Source: Stutzerimonas decontaminans (GTDB taxonomy: Bacteria; Pseudomonadota; Gammaproteobacteria; Pseudomonadales; Pseudomonadaceae). Taken from it: 64,000 nucleotides of DNA. How positions within the stretch are numbered: position 1 is the stretch's first letter; the number at the start of each line of letters is the position of its first letter. The translations under genes and the position numbers were made by a program. Shown piece by piece: positions 43,243 through 51,498 of the stretch. Below the pieces are notes generated by a model. It was not told where the DNA came from. It ran no database searches and saw nothing but the letters and a program-made list of their open reading frames with translations. The DNA is taken from assembly GCF_000661915.1 (NCBI RefSeq), contig NZ_CP007509.1, positions 1,860,001 through 1,924,000 on the forward strand. The letters run 5' to 3'.

Positions 43243-44130
43243 ATGGAGCAATTCCGCAATATCGGCATCATCGGCCGCCTGGGTAGCTCCCAGGTGCTGG
43301 ATACCATCCGCCGGCTGAAGCGATTCCTCGTCGAACGCCATCTGCATGTGATTCTCGAAGAGAACATCGCCGAGGTGCTGCCGGGCCACGGTATGCAAAC
43401 CTCGTCGCGGCAGCGTCTTGGCGAATCCTGCGACCTGGTGATCGTCGTCGGCGGCGACGGCAGCCTGCTGGGCGCGGCGCGGGCGATGGCCAAGCACCGG
43501 GTGCCGGTGCTCGGTATCAACCGTGGCAGCCTCGGCTTTCTCACCGATATCCGCCCGGATGAGCTGGAAGAGAAGGTGGCCGAGGTGCTCAACGGGCAGT
43601 ACACCCTGGAAAACCGCTTTTTGCTGGAAGCCCAGGCGCGACGCTTCGATGAGCCGATCGGCGAGGGCGACGCGCTTAATGACGTGGTGCTGCACCCCGG
43701 CAAATCCACGCGGATGATCGAATTCGAGCTGTATATCGACGGCCAGTTCGTCTGCAGCCAGAAGGCCGACGGCCTGATCGTGGCAACGCCGACCGGCTCC
43801 ACCGCCTACTCGCTGTCCGCAGGCGGGCCGATCATGCATCCGCGGCTGGATGCCATAGTCGTCGTGCCCATGTACCCGCACACCCTGTCGAGCCGCCCGA
43901 TCGTGGTCGACGGCAACAGCGAGCTGAAAATCGTGGTGTCGCCGAACATGCAGATCTATCCGCAGGTCTCCTGCGACGGCCAGAACCACTTCACCTGTGC
44001 CCCAGGCGACACCGTGACGGTGCGCAAGAAGCCGCAGAAGCTGCACCTGATTCACCCGCTGGATCACAATTACTACGAAGTGTGCCGGACCAAGCTGGGC
44101 TGGGGCAGTCGCCTCGGCGGGGGCGATTGA
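43243..44130 (+). CDS. nadK: NAD kinase (NadK/PpnK)
   Basis: Makes NADP from NAD and ATP. The 295 residues contain the family motifs VVGGDGSLLGAAR (GGDG), GINRGSLGFLTDI, NDVVLHPG (NE/D motif), TPTGSTAYSLSAGGPI and the C-terminal CDGQNHF. CAGGGAACCTCA precedes the ATG. The metallophosphatase gene begins on the last base of its stop codon, so the three genes to glpG form one operon. Confidence 0.95.
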   Translation: MEQFRNIGIIGRLGSSQVLDTIRRLKRFLVERHLHVILEENIAEVLPGHGMQTSSRQRLGESCDLVIVVGGDGSLLGAARAMAKHRVPVLGINRGSLGFLTDIRPDELEEKVAEVLNGQYTLENRFLLEAQARRFDEPIGEGDALNDVVLHPGKSTRMIEFELYIDGQFVCSQKADGLIVATPTGSTAYSLSAGGPIMHPRLDAIVVVPMYPHTLSSRPIVVDGNSELKIVVSPNMQIYPQVSCDGQNHFTCAPGDTVTVRKKPQKLHLIHPLDHNYYEVCRTKLGWGSRLGGGD

Positions 44131-45101
44131 TGCAGCTCGATCCCGAACGCGGCTACGACCTGATCGGTGATGTGCATGGCTGCGGCCGTGCGCTGGCGCG
44201 TCTGCTGGACACCCTCGGCTATCGTCTGGAAAGCGGTGTCTGGCGCCATTCCCGGCGGCAGGCGATCTTCCTCGGCGACATCATCGATCGCGGGCCACAT
44301 ATCCGTGAAGCGCTGCATCTGGTCTACGACATGGTCGACCATGGCTACGCCTATTGCATCATGGGCAACCACGAGTTCAATGCGCTGGGCTGGTACATGC
44401 CGGCACCGCCGGGCAGCGGCCGGGAATTCGTGCGCGAGCATTCGCCTCGTTTTGCCCGGCTGTTGCAGGAAACCTTCCAGCAGTTCGAACCCTATCCCGA
44501 GGAGTGGAAAGCCTTCCGCGAATGGTTCTACGAGTTGCCACTGTTCTTGGAATCCGAACGCTTCCGTGCCGTGCATGCCTGCTGGGACAGCAGCGTGATC
44601 GCACGGCTGCGTCCGTTTCTCAACGACGCCTGCATCAATCCGGCGATCCTGCGCGAAGCCGGCCTGCCGGGCACCTTCATCTGCCAGGCGCTGGATCGTC
44701 TGCTGCGCGGCACCGATATGCCGCTGCCCGAAGGCATGACCCTGACCAGTGAGGAAGGCTTCGTGCGGACCTTCTTCCGCACCAAATTCTGGGAAGAGAA
44801 CCCACAGACCTACGGTGACGTGGTGTTCCAGCCCGACGGCCTGCCGGACCATGCGGCGCGCATGCCTCTGTCTGCGCAACAGAAGAATCGTCTGTTCCTC
44901 TACGGTCCGGACGAGCCGCTGCTGTTCGTCGGTCACTATTGGCGGCGTGGCCAGCCGGGGCCGCTGCGCGACAATCTGGCCTGCCTGGATTACAGCGCGG
45001 TGAAGAACGGCAAACTGGTGGCCTATCGGCTGGATCAGGAAGTCCGTCTGGACCCGGCGAAGTTCGTCTGGGTCGATGTCTGCGCGGTGTTCCGAACATG
45101 A
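44130..45101 (+). CDS. calcineurin-like metallophosphoesterase
   Basis: A 323-residue phosphoesterase. Metal-binding motifs are intact: GDVHGCGRAL (D-x-H), FLGDIIDRGPH (GDxxDRG) and IMGNHEFNALG (GNHE), plus later histidines in AVHACWD and FVGHYWRRG. The order resembles PP1/ApaH-like phosphatases; the substrate is unknown. It overlaps nadK by 1 base and glpG by 4 (ATGA). Confidence 0.87.
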   Translation: MQLDPERGYDLIGDVHGCGRALARLLDTLGYRLESGVWRHSRRQAIFLGDIIDRGPHIREALHLVYDMVDHGYAYCIMGNHEFNALGWYMPAPPGSGREFVREHSPRFARLLQETFQQFEPYPEEWKAFREWFYELPLFLESERFRAVHACWDSSVIARLRPFLNDACINPAILREAGLPGTFICQALDRLLRGTDMPLPEGMTLTSEEGFVRTFFRTKFWEENPQTYGDVVFQPDGLPDHAARMPLSAQQKNRLFLYGPDEPLLFVGHYWRRGQPGPLRDNLACLDYSAVKNGKLVAYRLDQEVRLDPAKFVWVDVCAVFRT

Positions 45102-45958
45102 GTGTCGAGGTGAGTGAAGCGCTGCGCCTGCCGCTGTCGGAAGACCTCAGTGGCTTCATCGCCCTGCTGCGCCGTCTGCGGGTGCCGTGCCGGGTTTCGG
45201 AAGAGGGCGATCAACAGGTGCTGCGTGTGCCGGTCGAGGTCGTCGAGCAGGTTCGTGACCTGTACGCGCGGCATCCCCATGGCGACGACAGCGTCGTCAT
45301 CGAACAGCCGCGTCGCCGCGGCGGTTTCGTCGCCGCCCTGCGCGCCAGCCCGCTGACTGCGGCGGTATTGGTCATCACCCTGATTGTCGCGGCTATCACC
45401 ATGCTTGGCGAGAACTTCGCGACGATCCGCTGGCTGAACTTCGTCGACTTCCGTATCGACGGTGAATACGCCTACTTCGCCTCGCTGGAGCAGACACTCG
45501 CTGCCGGACAATGGTGGCGGCTGATCACGCCGATCTTCGTGCACTTCGGCATTCTGCATCTGGCGATGAACAGCATGTGGTTCTGGGAGCTGGGGCGACG
45601 CATCGAGGCCCTTCAGCGCGCCTGGATGCTGCTGGCGCTGACGCTGCTGTTCGGCCTGGTATCCAACTTCGCCCAGTACCTGTTCGGTGGGCCGGGCATC
45701 TTCGGGGGCCTGTCGGGTGTGCTCTACGGCCTGCTCGGGCATTGCTGGCTGTACCAGAAACTCGCCCCCAACGAGGCCTACCGGCTGCCGCCAGGCGTGG
45801 TGGTGCTGATGCTGGTTTGGCTGGTGATCTGCCTCACTGGCGTCATCGAAGTGCTCAGTTTCGGTGCGCTGGCCATCGCCAACGCGGCGCATGTCGGTGG
45901 CCTCGTCGCAGGCTGCGTGACCGGTGTGATAGGCGGCACCCTGGTGCGGCGCCGCTAG
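45098..45958 (+). CDS. glpG: rhomboid intramembrane protease (GlpG)
   Basis: A 286-residue serine protease that cuts within the membrane. A soluble N-terminal domain (about 1-80) is followed by six membrane helices starting at about residue 88. The catalytic Ser lies in FGGLSGVLYGLLG (about 206) and the His in ANAAHVGGLVAG (about 264). HFGILHLAMNSMWFWELGRRIE is the conserved HxxxN oxyanion motif. It is last gene of the nadK operon. Confidence 0.9.
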   Translation: MSVEVSEALRLPLSEDLSGFIALLRRLRVPCRVSEEGDQQVLRVPVEVVEQVRDLYARHPHGDDSVVIEQPRRRGGFVAALRASPLTAAVLVITLIVAAITMLGENFATIRWLNFVDFRIDGEYAYFASLEQTLAAGQWWRLITPIFVHFGILHLAMNSMWFWELGRRIEALQRAWMLLALTLLFGLVSNFAQYLFGGPGIFGGLSGVLYGLLGHCWLYQKLAPNEAYRLPPGVVVLMLVWLVICLTGVIEVLSFGALAIANAAHVGGLVAGCVTGVIGGTLVRRR

Positions 45959-46026
45959 CAGGCTGCGCTTTTCCCTAAAGCGCCACAGCCCGGTAGAATG
46001 GCCGCTCGTTTCCCTCGGAGCTGGCC

Positions 46027-46305
46027 ATGTCGACCTTTATCCAAACCGCCGAAAACATCACCCCGGAAATCTACCAAAGCCTCAAGCAGGCCCTCGAACT
46101 CGGCAAATGGGCTGACGGCCGCAAGCTGACCCCCGAGCAAAAGGAAACCTGCATGCAGGCGGTGATCGCCTGGGAGCTGAAGAACCTCCCTGAAGATCAG
46201 CGCACCGGCTTCATGGGCGGTCAGGAATGCGGCTCGAAGAGCAAGAAGGCCGATCCGGCCATCGATACCAGCCTGTTCGCTCCCGCTTCGGGAACCCGCC
46301 ACTGA
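46027..46305 (+). CDS. yeaC: YeaC family protein (DUF1315)
   Basis: A 92-residue protein of the DUF1315/YeaC family: ITPEIYQSLKQALELGKWADGRKLTPEQKETCMQAVIAWE is the conserved helical core. Function unknown. CGGAG precedes the ATG at 8-9 bases. It overlaps the DUF2797 gene by one base (TGATG), and the same pair is found together in other pseudomonads. Confidence 0.83.
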   Translation: MSTFIQTAENITPEIYQSLKQALELGKWADGRKLTPEQKETCMQAVIAWELKNLPEDQRTGFMGGQECGSKSKKADPAIDTSLFAPASGTRH

Positions 46306-47138
46306 TGCTTGAATTGGGACGCGGTGCGCTGAGCAAGATGTCGATCCAGCTGGGCGCACCGGCGCAGTATTCCTTCCGCCTGAATGACGAACTGGTGCCG
46401 GTCAATCCGCTGATCGGCAAGACCTTGCGGCTGGAATACCTCGGCGCCATCAACTGCACCCATTGCGGTCGCAAGACCAACAAGAGCTTCAGCCAGGGGT
46501 ATTGCTACCCGTGCTTCAAGAAGTTGCCGCAGTGCGATGTCTGCATCATGAGCCCGGAAAAGTGCCATCACGATTTCGGCACCTGCCGCGATCCGCAGTG
46601 GGGCATGGACTTCTGCATGACCGACCACGTGGTCTATCTGGCCAACTCGTCGGGCATCAAGGTCGGGATCACCCGCGCCACGCAGCTGCCGACGCGCTGG
46701 CTCGATCAGGGTGCCAGCCAGGCGCTGCCGATCATGCGCGTCGCCACGCGTCAGCAGTCGGGCATGGTCGAAGACCTGCTGCGCAGCCAGGTGGCCGATC
46801 GCACCAACTGGCGGGCACTCCTCAAAAGTGACGCCGAGCCGATCGACCTGATCGAAATGCGCGAGCAGATCTTCGATGCCTGCGCCGATGGTCTGCGCGA
46901 CTTGCAGCAGCGCTACGGGTTGCAGGCGATCCAGCCAGTGGCCGATGCCGAGGTGCTGGAGATTCGCTATCCAGTGGAGGCCTATCCAACCAAGGTGGTC
47001 AGCCTCGATCTGGAGAAGACACCGGTGGTCGAGGGGACGCTCAAGGGCATCAAGGGTCAGTATCTGATTCTCGACACCGGGGTGATCAATATCCGCAAGT
47101 TCACCGCTTATCAGGTCGCCGCAAGCACTGCTGCGTAG
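46305..47138 (+). CDS. DUF2797 zinc-ribbon-like protein
   Basis: A 277-residue protein of the DUF2797 family. A central cysteine cluster is clear (about residues 46-92): CTHCGR, GYCYPCFKKLPQCDVCIMSPEKCHHDFGTCRDP, likely a metal-binding ribbon. A GIY-YIG-like stretch HVVYLANSSGIKVGITRATQLPTRWLDQGA follows, suggesting a nuclease-like fold. The function is unproven. The start at 46305 overlaps the yeaC stop; an internal ATG at 46338 is possible. The TAG stop (47136-47138) lies inside the inverted repeat that begins at 47134. Confidence 0.8.
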   Translation: MLELGRGALSKMSIQLGAPAQYSFRLNDELVPVNPLIGKTLRLEYLGAINCTHCGRKTNKSFSQGYCYPCFKKLPQCDVCIMSPEKCHHDFGTCRDPQWGMDFCMTDHVVYLANSSGIKVGITRATQLPTRWLDQGASQALPIMRVATRQQSGMVEDLLRSQVADRTNWRALLKSDAEPIDLIEMREQIFDACADGLRDLQQRYGLQAIQPVADAEVLEIRYPVEAYPTKVVSLDLEKTPVVEGTLKGIKGQYLILDTGVINIRKFTAYQVAASTAA

Positions 47139-47298
47139 GGTGGACAACGGCGCAGCCTTGTCCACCGCTGGGCAGGACACAGTGAGTGCATACGGTGGAT
47201 GTAAGAAGCGACATCCACCCTACGGCGCCAAGGGCTGCCGGCTCAAGGATGAGCTGTCTGGCGATCGCGTGAAAAGGCTGCGCCGTTCTCCACCCTAC
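47134..47298. repeat. GTAGGGTGGA-type interspersed palindromic repeat
   Basis: CGTAGGGTGGA (47134-47144) is repeated inverted as TCCACCCTACG (47214-47224). Inside lie two hairpins: GGTGGACAA/TTGTCCACC (47140-47166) and GGTGGATGT/ACATCCACC (47194-47219). A second inverted copy of the left 25 bases (47135-47159) occurs at 47274-47298 with one mismatch. The layout is that of REP/MITE-like elements. The rest of the gap to pepN (47299-47414) holds nothing I recognise. Confidence 0.75.
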
Positions 47299-47414
47299 AA
47301 GTCCGCTGCGACAGACGCTAAGCTCGAACTCATCCGCAGCCCTGCGTCAGGGCTGTAATCCATCGCACATTTCGCTTGAAGCTAGTTGCTTGAAGCTCAG
47401 CCGACGAGGTTTCC

Positions 47415-50075
47415 ATGCGCACCGAACAACCGAAAGTCATTCATCTGAAGGATTACCAGGCTCCCGAGTACCTGATCGATGAAACCCACCTGACCTTCGA
47501 GCTGTACGAGGATCGCACCCTGGTGCACGCCCAGCTGGTGATGCGCCGCAACCCCGAGCGTCCGGCCGGCAAACTGCCACCGCTGGACCTGCACGGGCAG
47601 GAACTCGAATTGCTGTCCATCGCGCTGAACGACCGCGAACTGGCGGCAGGCGACTACCAGCTCAGCGAAGACTGCCTGACCCTGCAGCCGGACAGTGACA
47701 GCTTCGTCATCGACAGCTCGGTGGTGATCCACCCGGAAACCAACACCGCGCTGGAAGGGCTGTACAAGTCCGGCAGCATGTTCTGCACCCAGTGCGAGGC
47801 CGAGGGCTTCCGCAAGATCACCTATTACCTCGACCGCCCGGACGTGATGAGTAAGTTCACCACCACCGTGAGCGCCGAGCAGAAGGCCTATCCGGTGCTG
47901 CTGTCCAACGGCAACCCGATCGCCAGCGGCAGCGAGGACAACGGTCGTCACTGGGCAACCTGGGAAGATCCGTTCAAGAAGCCGGCCTACCTGTTTGCCC
48001 TGGTTGCAGGTGACCTCTGGGCCATCGAAGACAGCTTCACCACCATGAGCGGTCGCGACGTGGCGCTGCGCATCTATGTCGAGCCGGAGAACGTCGACAA
48101 GTGCCAGCACGCCATGGACAGCCTGAAGAAGTCGATGAAGTGGGACGAGGAAGCCTACGGCCGCGAGTACGACCTGGACATCTTCATGATCGTCGCGGTG
48201 AACGACTTCAACATGGGCGCCATGGAGAACAAGGGCCTCAATATCTTCAACTCCAGCGCCGTGCTTGCCCGCGCCGAAACCGCCACCGATGCCGCGCACC
48301 AGCGTGTCGAGGCGATCGTCGGCCACGAGTATTTTCACAACTGGTCGGGCAACCGCGTGACCTGCCGCGACTGGTTTCAGCTGTCGCTCAAGGAAGGCTT
48401 CACCGTCTTCCGCGATTCGCAGTTCAGCGCCGACATGAACTCGGCGACGGTCAAGCGCGTCGAGGACGTCGCCTACCTGCGTACCCATCAGTTCGCCGAG
48501 GATGCCGGCCCGATGGCGCACTCGGTGCGCCCGGAATCCTTTATCGAGATTTCCAACTTCTACACCCTGACCGTCTACGAGAAGGGCGCCGAAGTGGTGC
48601 GCATGATCCAGACGCTGTTGGGCGAAGAGGGCTTCCGCAAAGGCAGCGACCTCTATTTCGAACGGCATGACGGTCAGGCGGTGACCGTCGACGATTTCGT
48701 CAAGGCCATGGAGGACGCCAACGGCGCCGATCTGACCCAGTTCAAGCGCTGGTACAGCCAGTCCGGCACGCCGCGCCTGACGGTCAGCGAGCAATACGAC
48801 GAGGCGGCGAAGACCTACAGTCTGACCTTCCGCCAGAGCTGCCCGCCAACGCCGGGCCAGCCGACCAAAGAGCCCTTCGTGATTCCGGTGAAGCTGGGGC
48901 TGCTGGCTGCCGATGGTTCGGACATGCCGCTGCGCCTGCAAGGCGAGCCGCAGGCAGCAGGCACCAGCCGGGTGCTGGCGGTGACCGAGGCCGAGCAGAC
49001 TTTCACTTTCGTCGACGTCGCCGAGCGCCCGCAGCCATCGCTGCTGCGTGGCTTCTCTGCGCCGGTGAAGCTGGATTACCCGTACAGCCGCGACCAGCTG
49101 ATGTTCCTCATGCAGCATGATTCCGATGGCTTCAACCGCTGGGAGGCCGGGCAGCAGTTGTCGGTGCAGGTGCTGCAGGAACTGATCGGTCAGCATCAGC
49201 GTGGTGAAGCGCTGGCGATGGACGAGCGCCTGATCTCGGCGCTGCGCACCTTGCTGCAGAACGACGAGCTGGATGCTGCGATGGTCGCGGAGATGCTGTC
49301 GCTGCCGGGTGAAGCCTACCTGACCGAAATCAGCGAAGTGGCGGACATCGACGCCATCCACGCTGCACGCGAGTTCGCCCGCAAGCGCATCGCCGATGCG
49401 CTGTTCGAGCCGCTGTGGCAGCGCTACCAGGCCAATCGCGAAACCTCACGCAACACCGCGTATGTCGCTTCGGCCGAACATTTCGCCCGTCGCGCGCTGC
49501 AGAACATCGCCCTGTCGTACCTGATGCTGAGCGAGAAAGCGGAGGTCGTCGCAGCCTGTCTGGAGCAGTTCGAGCAGGCCGACAACATGACCGAGCGCCT
49601 GACCGCGCTCGCCGTGCTGGTCAACTCGCCATTCGAAGCAGAGCGCGACAAGACCCTGCAGACGTTCGCCGAGCACTTCAAGGACAACCCGCTGGTGATG
49701 GATCAGTGGTTCAGCGTACAGGCCGGTAACCCGTTGCCCGGCGGCCTGGAGCGCGTGCAGACGCTGATGCAGCACCCGGCGTTCACGCTGAAGAATCCGA
49801 ACAAGGTGCGCGCGCTGATCGGTGCCTTTGCCAACCAGAACCTGGTCAACTTCCACCGCGCTGATGGTGCGGGCTACCGCTTCCTTGCCGATCAGGTGAT
49901 CACCCTTAATGCCCTGAACCCGCAGATCGCCTCTCGCCTGCTGGCGCCGCTGACCCGCTGGCGCAAGTACGACAGCGCGCGCCAGGCGCTGATGAAGGGT
50001 GAGCTGGAGCGCATCCTTGCTTCCGGCGAGCTTTCCAGCGACGTCTACGAAGTGGTGAGCAAGAGCCTCGCCTGA
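47415..50075 (+). CDS. pepN: aminopeptidase N (PepN, M1 family)
   Basis: An 886-residue zinc aminopeptidase that removes N-terminal residues from peptides in the cytoplasm. The substrate-anchoring GAMENKGLNIF motif, the zinc site VGHEYFHNWSGNRVTCRDWFQLSLKEGFTVFRD (HExxH plus the downstream Glu) and the catalytic Tyr in FYTLTVYEKGAEV are present. Length and domain order match E. coli PepN, with the C-terminal helical domain from about residue 545. A terminator follows directly. Confidence 0.96.
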   Translation: MRTEQPKVIHLKDYQAPEYLIDETHLTFELYEDRTLVHAQLVMRRNPERPAGKLPPLDLHGQELELLSIALNDRELAAGDYQLSEDCLTLQPDSDSFVIDSSVVIHPETNTALEGLYKSGSMFCTQCEAEGFRKITYYLDRPDVMSKFTTTVSAEQKAYPVLLSNGNPIASGSEDNGRHWATWEDPFKKPAYLFALVAGDLWAIEDSFTTMSGRDVALRIYVEPENVDKCQHAMDSLKKSMKWDEEAYGREYDLDIFMIVAVNDFNMGAMENKGLNIFNSSAVLARAETATDAAHQRVEAIVGHEYFHNWSGNRVTCRDWFQLSLKEGFTVFRDSQFSADMNSATVKRVEDVAYLRTHQFAEDAGPMAHSVRPESFIEISNFYTLTVYEKGAEVVRMIQTLLGEEGFRKGSDLYFERHDGQAVTVDDFVKAMEDANGADLTQFKRWYSQSGTPRLTVSEQYDEAAKTYSLTFRQSCPPTPGQPTKEPFVIPVKLGLLAADGSDMPLRLQGEPQAAGTSRVLAVTEAEQTFTFVDVAERPQPSLLRGFSAPVKLDYPYSRDQLMFLMQHDSDGFNRWEAGQQLSVQVLQELIGQHQRGEALAMDERLISALRTLLQNDELDAAMVAEMLSLPGEAYLTEISEVADIDAIHAAREFARKRIADALFEPLWQRYQANRETSRNTAYVASAEHFARRALQNIALSYLMLSEKAEVVAACLEQFEQADNMTERLTALAVLVNSPFEAERDKTLQTFAEHFKDNPLVMDQWFSVQAGNPLPGGLERVQTLMQHPAFTLKNPNKVRALIGAFANQNLVNFHRADGAGYRFLADQVITLNALNPQIASRLLAPLTRWRKYDSARQALMKGELERILASGELSSDVYEVVSKSLA

Positions 50076-50083
50076 TTCACCTG

Positions 50084-50112
50084 GGCCGATCGTGCAATGC
50101 GATCGGCCTTTC
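50084..50112 (+). terminator. intrinsic terminator after pepN
   Basis: GGCCGATCG (50084-50092) pairs perfectly with CGATCGGCC (50100-50108) around a seven-base loop, followed by TTT-C-T. Confidence 0.75.
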
Positions 50113-50390
50113 TCTGACTAGAGCCTGTTGCCGGGCTGCTGTCCCCGAAAACTACCTTCTGCATATCGTGACTATGCGCCGGCACTCCGCGTCCGATCGT
50201 CACTTCGACGCCGACTCAGCCAGCCGCCATACTGGCCACTGGCCCAATCAGCTTGGGTGATCACGCGTCAATCATTGCGTGAGAGTTAACAATTCATAAC
50301 GTCCGGCCAATTGTGCCTGTCTGTGTAAGCTGGCTAGGATGGCCGAGCCTGCACTACAGGCCTTACCTAATAAGAATAAAGGGGGTATGT
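50113..50390. other. gap upstream of the beta-propeller/RND operon
   Basis: No gene seen. It must hold the promoter of the pair downstream. A weak sigma-70-like match, TTGTGC then TAGGAT about 18 bases later, lies at 50311-50340. AAAGGGGGT just before 50391 is a strong ribosome site. Confidence 0.4.
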
Positions 50391-51482
50391 ATGAGTGAGC
50401 CCGTTCTGCGGCGCACACTATCCGGCCGCGCCAAGGTTTCAAACCAGGCGAGGGCGTCGCGTTTTCACTCATCGGTTGCCGGCATGCTTTCGCTATGCGG
50501 CACGTTCTCGCTCCTGCTGCTCGCGGCATCGGCGCCCGCTCAGGCCGCTACCGATGGCCAGACTCGCTATTCGATCGAGTCGGCCAAGGCCGCATCCAAT
50601 CTTCTGCTCGACATCACCCAGGCCGGTGACCGCATCGTTGCGGCGGGTGATCGAGGCCACATCCTCTATTCCGACGACGAAGGCACCAGCTGGACCCAGG
50701 CCAAGGTGCCGACCCGTCAGCTGTTGACGGCCATCGATTTCGTCGACGAGAAACATGGCTGGGCAGTCGGCCATGATGCGCTGGTGCTGGCTACCGCCGA
50801 TGGCGGTGAAAGCTGGGCCGTGCAGTACGAGGAGCGTGAGCGCGAGGCACCGTTGCTCGATGTCTGGTTCGAAGATACTCAACACGGCATCGCCGTCGGC
50901 GCCTATGGTGCGCTGATCGAGACCATCGACGGCGGCCAGAGCTGGGATGACATCAGCGAGCGTCTCGACAACGAAGACGGCTTCCATCTCAACGCCATCA
51001 CCCATATCGAAGGCTCCGGCCTGTTCGTGGTTGGCGAAATGGGCGGCATGTTCCGCTCCGCCGACATGGGCGAAACCTGGGAAAGGGTCGAATCGCCCTA
51101 CAACGGCTCGTTTTTCGGCGTAGTGGGCGGCTCGGAGCCGGGCGTGGTGATCGCCTTCGGCCTGCGCGGCCACCTGTTCCGTTCCACTGATTTCGGCGAC
51201 AGCTGGCAGGCCATCGAGCTCAGGAACGGCAACGGCCAGGCGCTGGAGTCAGGTCTGGCCGATGGCAGCCTGCTGCGCGATGGTCGCATCGCGGTGGTCG
51301 GCCACGGCGGTGCCGTGCTCACCAGCGATGATCAGGGCCGCAGCTTCAAACTCGTCAACCGTCCCGACCGCCGTTCGCTGTCGGGCGTTACCTCCGATTC
51401 CCAAGGCAACCTGATCCTGGTAGGGCAGGGCGGTGTTCGCATCGCCTCGCCATCGGGCGCGGATCTGGCCCCAAAACAATAA
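50391..51482 (+). CDS. exported YCF48/BNR-like beta-propeller protein
   Basis: A 363-residue protein. After an unusually long, Arg-rich N-terminus (about 25 residues), a signal sequence (LSLCGTFSLLLLAASAPAQA) directs export. The mature part is a series of ~45-residue blades with DEGTSW, DGGESW, DGGQSWD, DMGETWE, DFGDSWQ and DQGRSF turns. This is the BNR/Asp-box pattern of the photosystem II assembly factor YCF48 family, here in a non-photosynthetic bacterium. The RND transporter gene follows after 16 bases, so it is probably a periplasmic partner of that transporter. Confidence 0.82.
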   Translation: MSEPVLRRTLSGRAKVSNQARASRFHSSVAGMLSLCGTFSLLLLAASAPAQAATDGQTRYSIESAKAASNLLLDITQAGDRIVAAGDRGHILYSDDEGTSWTQAKVPTRQLLTAIDFVDEKHGWAVGHDALVLATADGGESWAVQYEEREREAPLLDVWFEDTQHGIAVGAYGALIETIDGGQSWDDISERLDNEDGFHLNAITHIEGSGLFVVGEMGGMFRSADMGETWERVESPYNGSFFGVVGGSEPGVVIAFGLRGHLFRSTDFGDSWQAIELRNGNGQALESGLADGSLLRDGRIAVVGHGGAVLTSDDQGRSFKLVNRPDRRSLSGVTSDSQGNLILVGQGGVRIASPSGADLAPKQ

Positions 51483-51498
51483 AGCCGGGAGAGTCTGC

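Noticed and set aside
47397..49361. 654-codon minus-strand frame opposite pepN
   Set aside because: Antisense shadow of a clear M1 aminopeptidase; no ribosome site or motifs.
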